Assembly (NCBI RefSeq): GCF_030409315.1
Contig: NZ_JAUFPS010000032.1
Span: forward strand, 1-62,726
Direction of reading: 5' to 3'
Origin: Mucilaginibacter flavus
GTDB taxonomy: Bacteria > Bacteroidota > Bacteroidia > Sphingobacteriales > Sphingobacteriaceae
DNA length: 62,726 bases
Below are positions 46,887 to 54,097 of the stretch, piece by piece. The position numbers and the translations under genes are program-made. Below the pieces are notes generated by a model, which was not told where the DNA came from, made no database searches, and saw only the letters and a program-made list of their open reading frames with translations. Each line of letters starts with the position of its first letter. Position 1 is the stretch's first letter.

Positions 46887-48113
46887 TTAGCACAATTGTT
46901 CAAGGTCTTTATTTATCCTGCTTTTTTCGGCAGCGGTTTTAGCCAGTTTGAGGGCTGTTTGCAGGTGATTTGCGGCTGTAGCTTTATCAATGCCGGTATA
47001 CAAATGGCCCAATAAAACGTGGTATAAATGATTATCGTTAAGCTTCAACTTTTCGGCCTCAATAATGGCTTCTTGCGCACCGCGGGCTTTATACAGGGCA
47101 AAAGTGCGGTTAAGTGCCGCCGCCGGCGAGTAGGCAATTTGCAGCAGGCGGTTATAAAGCTGTAAAATGTTTTCCCATTTTTCGGTAGTGTCGTTTTTTA
47201 CCGTGTGCCAATAGGCAATAGCCGCTTCCAGGTGATATTTATTGATGCCGCCCTTTGATGACAGGTTTAAATAATATTCGCCTTTGCGAATCAATTCCTG
47301 GTTCCAAAGACTGCTGTCCTGATCGTCATAGCGGATCATCTCGCCCTGCTCATCGGTACGGGCATCAAAACGGGAGGAGTGAAAACACATCAGCGCCATT
47401 AAGGCATTAGTTTCGGGCAGGTTGGTTGGCTCGTTCTCCAATAATAAAATGGTAAGTCGCATGGCTTCCAGGCAAAGTTCTTTACGTAAAACGCAATCCT
47501 GGCTGCTTGAATAATAGCCCTCGTTAAATAATAAATACAGTGTGGTTAAAACAGCCTGTAGTCTGCCACCTAATTGACTGATCGGCGGAAATTCAATTTT
47601 TACTTTCTCCTCGCGCAACTTATCCTTGGCCCTAAACAGGCGCTTATTAATAGTTGACTTGCTTGTTAAAAAAGCATCGGCGATTTCATCGATCCCAAAA
47701 CCGCAAAGGATGCGTAACGATAGGCTGATCTGCGCTTCGGCAGGTATTACCGGCTGGCAAATGGCAAACATCAATTGTAACTGGCTATCTTTAATATGCT
47801 GGTCAGATAGATCAATGTCAAACTCCCTAACATCCTCATGAGATAGCTGAAGCGCGGGCGATATCTTTTCATCAAAAAGCTTATTACGCTTTAAATGATC
47901 TTTAGCACGATTTCTGGCCACGGTGTAAAGCCAGGCTATAGGGTTATCGGGTAGTCCCTTAAGTCCCCATGTTTCGGCGGCAGTTAAAAAGGTTTCGCTG
48001 GCAATATCTTCGGCAATTTCGGGATGCTCAAAACCGAAATGCTTGTACAGCACCGATACAATTTTCCGGTATTCGGTACGGAACAGGTGAGGAAGCAGTT
48101 CGGTGTTGTTCAT
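46887..48113 (-). CDS. ECF sigma factor with C-terminal TPR-like extension (ECF42/SigJ-like)
   Basis: 408 aa. The N-terminal ~190 residues contain ECF regions 2 and 4: IAEDIASETFLTAAETWG with the AWLYTVARNRAKDHLKRN helix, and FGIDEIADAFLTSKSTINKRLFRAKDKL. The remaining ~215 residues are an alpha-helical extension (DUF6596) resembling TPRs, which in this ECF group is required for activity and replaces an anti-sigma factor. A YCII/DGPF-domain gene lies immediately upstream on the same strand, the usual neighbour of this group. Its target promoters are unknown. Confidence 0.85.
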   Translation of the reverse strand: MNNTELLPHLFRTEYRKIVSVLYKHFGFEHPEIAEDIASETFLTAAETWGLKGLPDNPIAWLYTVARNRAKDHLKRNKLFDEKISPALQLSHEDVREFDIDLSDQHIKDSQLQLMFAICQPVIPAEAQISLSLRILCGFGIDEIADAFLTSKSTINKRLFRAKDKLREEKVKIEFPPISQLGGRLQAVLTTLYLLFNEGYYSSSQDCVLRKELCLEAMRLTILLLENEPTNLPETNALMALMCFHSSRFDARTDEQGEMIRYDDQDSSLWNQELIRKGEYYLNLSSKGGINKYHLEAAIAYWHTVKNDTTEKWENILQLYNRLLQIAYSPAAALNRTFALYKARGAQEAIIEAEKLKLNDNHLYHVLLGHLYTGIDKATAANHLQTALKLAKTAAEKSRINKDLEQLC

Positions 48114-48159
48114 GGTAGTAGAGAGTCATCCCGGCAATGCCGGGATGACCGGGTTAAAA

Positions 48160-48504
48160 TTACATAGGCATTATCATGCGTACCTCAACGCTGCCGCCAA
48201 CTTTAAGAATAGGGCAGCCTTTTGATAGCTCAACCGCTTCCTCCTGCGATTCGGCCCTGATGATAGAGTAGCCGCCAATTAATTCTTTAATTTCAACATA
48301 TGGGCCATTGGTTACTATCTCATCCGGACTAACGGTAACACCATCGTTGTACAAGCGGTTGCCGTTGCTAACCAGCTTGTTTTGCGCGGCTATGCCACCC
48401 AGCCAGTCCATCCATAATTTCATGGAGTTTTGCATTTGCTCTGGCGATGGTTTTGGTGCGCCTTCCGGTTCGTTTTTTCTGAAAAGCAATAAAAATTCGT
48501 TCAT
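48160..48504 (-). CDS. YCII/DGPF-domain protein linked to ECF sigma factor
   Basis: 114 aa: MNEFLLLFRKNEPEGAPKPSPEQMQNSMKLWMDWLGG, NGPYVEIKELIGGYSIIRAESQEEAVELSKGCP and VEVRMIMPM, a complete YCII-related ferredoxin-like fold with the DGPF-type GPY motif. It precedes the ECF sigma gene by 46 bp and is the expected partner and target of this sigma-factor group. Ligand unknown. Confidence 0.85.
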   Translation of the reverse strand: MNEFLLLFRKNEPEGAPKPSPEQMQNSMKLWMDWLGGIAAQNKLVSNGNRLYNDGVTVSPDEIVTNGPYVEIKELIGGYSIIRAESQEEAVELSKGCPILKVGGSVEVRMIMPM

Positions 48505-48589
48505 GATCTTTTAAATTTAGTGATTAAAACCATATGACGATCCGGTTTTGAGGAATAGGACTATATCGCAAAAATAATTTAGCGTAAAA

Positions 48590-49198
48590 TCAGGACGGCC
48601 GTTGTACAGCATAGGTTATATCGGAATTATTAGTAGAAAATGTAAATTCTATTTCATTTTCGTCAGATTTTTGAGTGTTCCAATGTTTCGTAGGGATGTT
48701 TTGTTTTAGCAGGTTTACCTCCAATGTATCAAAAGAAATATATACAAGGTCGCAATCAATGTTTCGTTCGTGATTCCATCTTTGCAAAAAGATTCCACCA
48801 AAATCAACAAGGAACCACTCTCCCCATATTTTACCGTCAAAATAGGGAATTGTGGGGGTGCTGTGCAGATGAATGTAGTCGCCGCTACCCCAGGGTAATG
48901 AACCGGCTATTTTTTGATGGATGGTGAAGGTTTGATTTTCAAAAAACACACTCCATTGGTTCTCTTTTTCAATCTGAAGTGCTTCAGCTTTTTTATTCTC
49001 CAATTTTTGTGCTTTACTGGTAGTTAGTTTTTGCCAGATGCTTAGTGGAACCACGAAAAGCATCACGACAATGCCAAATAATACAATAATGGGATATAAC
49101 AATATAGCCATTATGTTAATCAATGGACTGTACCACCGATTTTCGACATTAGTATTGGGCACAATCTTAATAAATGATAACTTAAGTATATCTTTCAT
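48590..49198 (-). CDS. Membrane-anchored protein of unknown function
   Basis: 202 aa. A strongly hydrophobic segment (about 25-55: LINIMAILLYPIIVLFGIVVMLFVVPLSIW) is followed by a short coiled coil and a beta-rich soluble domain with GEWFLVDFGGIFLQRW and FSTNNSDITYAVQ. No family recognised. It is AT-rich and stands alone between two ECF sigma loci. Confidence 0.5.
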   Translation of the reverse strand: MKDILKLSFIKIVPNTNVENRWYSPLINIMAILLYPIIVLFGIVVMLFVVPLSIWQKLTTSKAQKLENKKAEALQIEKENQWSVFFENQTFTIHQKIAGSLPWGSGDYIHLHSTPTIPYFDGKIWGEWFLVDFGGIFLQRWNHERNIDCDLVYISFDTLEVNLLKQNIPTKHWNTQKSDENEIEFTFSTNNSDITYAVQRPS

Positions 49199-49306
49199 TT
49201 TACAAGCAAGTTACAATATTTAGGTGTCCCATTTTTATGATATTACATCAATTGAATATTAAAAAAAATCTGTAGCATTTTAAAAATCTGTGTATCTAAC
49301 CACCAA

Positions 49307-49792
49307 ATGCAAACAATGTCGTTCGAGGAAATTTACGATACATACTATAGCAAGATCTTCAGGGTGTGCATGGGCTACATGAACGATCATGACCGTGCCC
49401 GGGATGTTACGCAGGAAACTTTTATTACTGTGTGGCAAAAGCTGGCTACGTTTCGCAATGAATCGGCCATTGGTACCTGGATCTTCCGTATCGCATCAAA
49501 TCATTGCCTGCGCCAGCTGGAAAAGGAAAACAAGATGCCTTTGGGTGAAATGCCGCCTGATTTGGAGGATAAACCACCACCCGATACCGAAAGCCAGGTG
49601 CAGCTATTGTACAAATGCATTGCCGAACTGCCCGAGATAGACCGTATCATCATCTCCCTGGAACTGGAAGATGTTAAACAGGCCGAGATCGCCCATATAA
49701 CCGGCCTGTCGGAAAGTAACATCAGGGTTAAAGTTTATAGGATCAAAGAAAAACTTTCACAAAAATTTAAACGCTATGAGCCTCAATATTGA
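49307..49792 (+). CDS. ECF (RpoE-type) RNA polymerase sigma factor
   Basis: 161 aa. Region 2 reads FEEIYDTYYSKIFRVCMGYMNDHDRARDVTQETFITVWQ and TWIFRIASNHCLRQL; region 4 reads LPEIDRIIISLELEDVKQAEIAHITGLSESNIRVKVYRIKEKL. M4 is an alternative start. The following gene overlaps by 17 bp and encodes a membrane protein that may act as its anti-sigma factor or target. Confidence 0.9.
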   Translation: MQTMSFEEIYDTYYSKIFRVCMGYMNDHDRARDVTQETFITVWQKLATFRNESAIGTWIFRIASNHCLRQLEKENKMPLGEMPPDLEDKPPPDTESQVQLLYKCIAELPEIDRIIISLELEDVKQAEIAHITGLSESNIRVKVYRIKEKLSQKFKRYEPQY

Positions 49793-50384
49793 TTTTAAGG
49801 AGCTTTGGCAACAACAGGAAGCTGCTGCCCGGCCCCATGTTAATGATGTTATTAAAAAAGCCCAGTCGGTAAAGCGTAAAACCCGCAATAAGTTGTTGTG
49901 GCTAAACGCGGTGTTAATTATTACCGTACTATTATATGTTTTTGTGCCGGGATTTACCATAAAAACCGGTATGCTTACTACTAAAATAGGGGCAGCGTTG
50001 GTTATATTGGGCATACTTTTCTTTTTGGTGGTAAGTGATAGGTTGCTGATAAGTTTGTTTAAAACCAGTCCCGAAAATGATACTTTTTCTTTTTTGACAG
50101 ATTTGCTTGCCATCCGTAAGAAGCAGGATTTTATTCAAACCCGGGCTATGGACCTGTATTTTTTGTTATTATCAACCGGGATGTTTTTATACATGATAGA
50201 GTTTGTGCAAAAAATGGGATTTACCTTGGGGAGCGTTGCTTATGTGAGCCTGCTTGGCTGGCTGGCCTTTGTTTATTTTTATATAAGACCACGCAAAATA
50301 AAAAAGCAAAAAGCCGAGATGAACACTGCAATAGAAAGACTGCAATCGATTAATGACCAGCTAACCACAACAAAACAGATGTAG
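49776..50384 (+). CDS. Membrane protein co-encoded with ECF sigma factor
   Basis: 202 aa. A cytoplasmic N-terminal helix of ~45 residues (FKELWQQQEAAARPHVNDVIKKAQSVKRK) precedes about four membrane segments (48-65, 72-90, 130-150, 155-172), then a coiled-coil tail (KKQKAEMNTAIERLQ). It overlaps the sigma gene, a layout typical of anti-sigma factors, but it lacks the zinc-binding ZAS motif HxxxCxxC. The role is therefore open. Confidence 0.65.
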   Translation: MSLNIDFKELWQQQEAAARPHVNDVIKKAQSVKRKTRNKLLWLNAVLIITVLLYVFVPGFTIKTGMLTTKIGAALVILGILFFLVVSDRLLISLFKTSPENDTFSFLTDLLAIRKKQDFIQTRAMDLYFLLLSTGMFLYMIEFVQKMGFTLGSVAYVSLLGWLAFVYFYIRPRKIKKQKAEMNTAIERLQSINDQLTTTKQM

Positions 50385-50441
50385 TAAGCCCGAAATGTGA
50401 TTACTATTGAAACAAATTCAATAGCTTTACATCTAAATACC

Positions 50442-50897
50442 ATGGAAGGCACAAAAGTTTTAGCAGCAGTAACCAATGTTTTTAAAGGCGCAGACACCCA
50501 CGACTGGTGCCTGGTGCAAAGTGTGCTGGCCCCAAAAGTGATGCTCGATTACTCGTCAATGAATGGTTTAGGCCCTGTTGAACTATCGCCCAAAGAGGTA
50601 ACTAATAACTGGGAAATGTTTTTACCCGGTTTCGACAAAACACATCACCAGCTTTCGGCTTTTAGGGTGCAGCTAAACGGTACCGTAGCCGATGTGCATT
50701 ACAGCGCCGTAGCCGATCATTTTATTGACGACGATGTTTGGACGGTTACCGCGACTTACCACACCCGGCTGGTTAAGGAAGATGGCCTTTGGTTGGTTAA
50801 TTACCACAAGATTAATTATGAAAACCAAACCGGTAATGTCAACCTGCCAAAACGCGCCCACGAAATTTTAGCCGAACGCAAAGCCAGCAGTATATAA
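50442..50897 (+). CDS. NTF2-like (SnoaL) fold protein
   Basis: 151 aa from ATG 50442; an upstream GTG (50397) is in frame but the sequence homologous to the fold begins after the ATG. The layout is one helix, then the curved sheet: DWCLVQSVLAPKVMLDYSSM, PGFDKTHHQLSAFRVQLNG, ATYHTRLVKEDGLWLVNYHKINY. NTF2-like enzymes and binders of this size are diverse, and no catalytic residues can be assigned. Confidence 0.75.
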   Translation: MEGTKVLAAVTNVFKGADTHDWCLVQSVLAPKVMLDYSSMNGLGPVELSPKEVTNNWEMFLPGFDKTHHQLSAFRVQLNGTVADVHYSAVADHFIDDDVWTVTATYHTRLVKEDGLWLVNYHKINYENQTGNVNLPKRAHEILAERKASSI

Positions 50898-50925
50898 GTT
50901 TTATTTTTTATGGCGATATTTGGCC

Positions 50926-51396
50926 ATGAAAGACCATCATTATAAAGCCACCATTAATTGGACAGGCAACAAAGGCGAGGGTACAACAGATTACCGCGCT
51001 TATGAGCGCAGCCACACCATCCACATAGAAGGTAAACCAGATATTCCCGGCTCATCAGACCCAAGCTTTCGCGGAGATAAATCACGCTATAGTCCCGAAG
51101 ATTTGTTACTGGCCTCGGTTTCGGCCTGTCATATGCTTTGGTACCTGCACTTATGTTCGGTAGCCGGTGTTATTGTAGTTAATTATGAAGATAAAGCCGA
51201 AGGCACAATGGTAGAAACCAGTGATGGCAGCGGTTATTTTACCCAGGTAACATTGAAACCACATATCACTCTCAAAGATGCTTCTATGCAAACCAAAGCC
51301 GATGAACTACATCATGAAGCCAACAAGTTTTGTTTTGTAGCTAACTCGGTTAAATTCCCTGTTTTGCATGAAGCGACTTACCAGGTGGCAGAATAG
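50926..51396 (+). CDS. OsmC/Ohr-family protein
   Basis: 156 aa from ATG 50926 (a TTG precedes it by two codons). YSPEDLLLASVSACHMLWYLHLC carries the family's first redox-active Cys, and HHEANKFCFVANSVKFP the second. These proteins reduce organic hydroperoxides with a Cys pair. It follows the NTF2-like gene by about 30 bp. Confidence 0.85.
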   Translation: MKDHHYKATINWTGNKGEGTTDYRAYERSHTIHIEGKPDIPGSSDPSFRGDKSRYSPEDLLLASVSACHMLWYLHLCSVAGVIVVNYEDKAEGTMVETSDGSGYFTQVTLKPHITLKDASMQTKADELHHEANKFCFVANSVKFPVLHEATYQVAE

Positions 51397-51417
51397 TTAT
51401 TGATATGCGATGAATTG

Positions 51418-51455
51418 TTAATTTATTCGCCGCAAATTTGCGGCGAATAAATTAA
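51418..51455. promoter_or_regulatory. 38-bp perfect palindrome upstream of the Fic gene
   Basis: Two 19-bp halves (TTAATTTATTCGCCGCAAA and its complement) abut with no spacer. A second dyad, TTGCGGT (51457-51463) with ACCGCAA (51481-51487), follows and repeats the core TTGCGG. Both lie between the OsmC stop and the Fic start, so this is a likely operator region, or a terminator lacking a T-run. A dyad of this size does not arise by chance. Confidence 0.65.
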
Positions 51456-51461
51456 CTTGCG

Positions 51462-52607
51462 GTGAATAATAACTATATTTACCGCAAATATTTTGTTTTG
51501 TATATCCATCAACTTAAAAGCTGGCCAAATTTTACCTGGGACGCCGATGCCATATTGCCCGATCTGGGTAAAGTACGGCATCGGCAAGGGCTGATCCTTG
51601 GGCAAATGAACTCGCTTGGGTTCAGGCTTAAAGAGGATACCATATTAGAAACCTTAACGCTTGATGTTATTAAATCAAGCGAGATAGAGGGCGAAAAATT
51701 GAGCTCAGACCAGGTACGGTCATCTATAGCACGCCGGTTAGGGATTGATATAGCCGGGGCGGTTCCCGCGAGTCGTGATGTCGAAGGCGTGGTAGAAATG
51801 TTGCTTGACGCCACTCAACAATATAAACAACCTTTAACGGGTGAACGGTTATATGGCTGGCATTCGGCTTTGTTTCCTACGGGAAGAGCCGGCATGCATA
51901 AAATAACGGTTGGTGCCTGGCGAACGCCGGATGCCGGTGCAATGCAGGTTGTATCCGGCGCCATCGGGAAAGAGAAGGTCCATTTTGAGGCCCCTGACGC
52001 CGCACGCCTTGAAACGGAAATGAAGTTGTTTACAGATTGGTTTAATAATAATCATGATAACGACCCTGTAATAAAAGCGGCTATTGCTCATTTGTGGTTT
52101 GTAACCATACACCCATTTGATGATGGTAATGGCAGAATTGCCAGGGCTTTAACAGACTTGTTGCTCGCCAGGGCCGATGATACTTCGCAACGTTTTTATA
52201 GCATGTCGGCCCAAATTCTTAATGAAAAAGCGGCATATTATCATTTATTGGAAAGTACCCAAAAAGGCGGGCTTGATATTACTTCGTGGATCAATTGGTT
52301 TCTTGCTTGTTTAGACAGGGCCATGGATCATACCGAAGAGGTTTTATCCCGGATTTTTACGCGGAATAGTTTTTGGGAACAAAATCGTGATGTAGTTTTA
52401 AATAGCAGGCAGCATCAAATTATCAGCATTTTATTGGATGATTTTTATGGGAAGCTTACAACAAATAAATGGAGTAAAATGGCAAAATGTTCTGTTGATA
52501 CAGCTTTAAGAGATATCCAGGACCTGGTGGATAAGGGGATATTAGCAAAAGGAGAAGGCGGAAGCCGTAACACGAGCTACGCCCTGCTACTCCCACAAAA
52601 AAATTGA
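51462..52607 (+). CDS. Fic-family protein (class II, DUF4172 N-terminus)
   Basis: 381 aa from GTG 51462, or 369 from TTG 51498 (YIHQLKSWPNFTWD is where homology-like sequence begins). The Fic motif HPFDDGNGRIAR is complete, with the catalytic His and the phosphate-binding loop. The N-terminal inhibitory helix SSEIEGE has the [S/T]xxxE[G/N] motif, so it is auto-inhibited (class II). A C-terminal winged helix (KWSKMAKCSVDTALRDIQDLVDKGIL) follows. Fic proteins AMPylate or otherwise modify targets. The large palindromes in front suggest autoregulation by this C-terminal wHTH. Confidence 0.9.
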   Translation: MNNNYIYRKYFVLYIHQLKSWPNFTWDADAILPDLGKVRHRQGLILGQMNSLGFRLKEDTILETLTLDVIKSSEIEGEKLSSDQVRSSIARRLGIDIAGAVPASRDVEGVVEMLLDATQQYKQPLTGERLYGWHSALFPTGRAGMHKITVGAWRTPDAGAMQVVSGAIGKEKVHFEAPDAARLETEMKLFTDWFNNNHDNDPVIKAAIAHLWFVTIHPFDDGNGRIARALTDLLLARADDTSQRFYSMSAQILNEKAAYYHLLESTQKGGLDITSWINWFLACLDRAMDHTEEVLSRIFTRNSFWEQNRDVVLNSRQHQIISILLDDFYGKLTTNKWSKMAKCSVDTALRDIQDLVDKGILAKGEGGSRNTSYALLLPQKN

Positions 52608-52630
52608 TCGTCGCATCGCGCGACGATCAA
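52604..52630. terminator. Hairpin at the end of the Fic gene
   Basis: TTGATCGTCGC (52604-52614) pairs with GCGACGATCAA (52620-52630) across a 5-nt loop; it overlaps the Fic stop codon. No T-run follows, so this is a weak or Rho-dependent terminator between the convergent Fic and GH13 genes. Confidence 0.45.
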
Positions 52631-52680
52631 ACCCAAAGGCGGAGACCAAGCCACCTTTTATTAAAAAGTAAACGAGAACG

Positions 52681-54090
52681 CTATTTTTTCAATATCAAAT
52701 ATTGATATGGCTGAAGTGTTAATTGTGTATTCAGCGTTACACTGGTATTAGTAAGGCCATCTGTCCAACTTGTGCTTTGCAGGCCTGCCGGTACCGAATA
52801 GGTAACAGCGCTGTTTTTAGCATTTACCAATACCACCACATCATCGCTGCCCGATTTTTTCTCAAAGGCAACCACATTGGCATCAGGGTACTGCGTTAAC
52901 GTGCCGGTTTTTACAGCCTCATGCGCGGCACGGAAAGCCAGGATCTTTTTGTAAGCGGCTACCATATCCGGGTTGGCGGTATAATCAACATTTACGTTAT
53001 TGAAAAAGTTAATGGAGTTGGGGTATCCAACTTCCTGGCTGCCATATATAAGCGGTACACCGCCCATATAACTGGCCAGTACAAAGGCTGCCAATGCACC
53101 CTGCTTGCCGTTGTACTCTGTAAGTGTACTTCCGTCTGATGACGCGTTATCGTGGTTAGTAATGTACCTTAATTTAATACCTGGCGATGGCAGGGAAGCG
53201 ATCTCGGCGCTGTTGGTGCTGAACAATGCCGATGGCGCAGAGCCACCCGCAAACAGGCTTTTGAGTGTACCGTAGTAGCTAAAGGCATAACCCATCTGGA
53301 AACTGGCGCTAATTTCTGGTCCCTTGGTGCCCTCGGCTAAATAGATCAGCTTATGGGTTTTGATGGTGTTGAGGGTATCTAAAGCCTGTACCCAAAAATC
53401 ATTAGGAATATTATCGGCAAAATCGCAACGGTAACCATCAATGTTGGCGGCATATATCCAGTATTTCATAGCCTTGATCATGGCGCTGCGCATGGTGGTA
53501 TTGTTATAATTTAAAGCGGCAACATCAGTGTAGTTAGTCCCCGGCGGAATGATGATGTTCCCGGCAGCATCCTGCTGATACCATGATTTGTTCTGTATCC
53601 AGGCATTATCCCATGAAGTATGGTTAGCCACCCAATCTAAAATTACCGCCATCCCCAATGAGTGCGCTTTGGCAATATAGGCGCGCAAATCATCCAGTGT
53701 ACCAAAATCGGCATTTACGCCGGTATAATCGCGCACGGCATAAGGCGATCCTGATGCTTTAAGTACGCCGATAGGGTAGGTAGGCATCAGCCAAACTACG
53801 TTAACACCCAAGGCTTTGATAGAATCTAAACGCGCGCTGGCCTTTACCAATGTAGTTGGCGAGTAGGTGCGCAGGTTTACCTCGTACATTACAATATCCT
53901 TGGTTGCGGGCACGCTGGCAAAGGGTGTTCCGTATTGTACCGGGTCGGTATTTACGGGTGTAGTTTTGGTGGTATCAACCGGGGTAGTGCCGGGGTTTGA
54001 TTTGCCGCAGCCCAGTATCGAGCTTATCAACATGGTAAATAATATGATGCTGTTCATCCGGTTGTTTTTAATACTCGTATTCATGCGCAC
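52681..54090 (-). CDS. GH13 alpha-amylase lipoprotein (SusG-like)
   Basis: 469 aa. A lipoprotein signal with lipobox SILGC places it at the cell surface. The catalytic TIM-barrel signatures are present: VILDWVANHT, GYRCDFAD (nucleophile Asp), LIYLAEG (acid Glu) and ITNHDN (stabilising Asp). The C-terminal all-beta domain C follows. It cleaves alpha-1,4-glucan, probably starch or maltodextrin, outside the cell. It starts 7 bp after the GH31 stop and is the last gene of the operon. Several in-frame ATGs near 54057-54090 leave the exact start open. Confidence 0.9.
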   Translation of the reverse strand: MRMNTSIKNNRMNSIILFTMLISSILGCGKSNPGTTPVDTTKTTPVNTDPVQYGTPFASVPATKDIVMYEVNLRTYSPTTLVKASARLDSIKALGVNVVWLMPTYPIGVLKASGSPYAVRDYTGVNADFGTLDDLRAYIAKAHSLGMAVILDWVANHTSWDNAWIQNKSWYQQDAAGNIIIPPGTNYTDVAALNYNNTTMRSAMIKAMKYWIYAANIDGYRCDFADNIPNDFWVQALDTLNTIKTHKLIYLAEGTKGPEISASFQMGYAFSYYGTLKSLFAGGSAPSALFSTNSAEIASLPSPGIKLRYITNHDNASSDGSTLTEYNGKQGALAAFVLASYMGGVPLIYGSQEVGYPNSINFFNNVNVDYTANPDMVAAYKKILAFRAAHEAVKTGTLTQYPDANVVAFEKKSGSDDVVVLVNAKNSAVTYSVPAGLQSTSWTDGLTNTSVTLNTQLTLQPYQYLILKK

Positions 54091-54097
54091 GTTTCCT

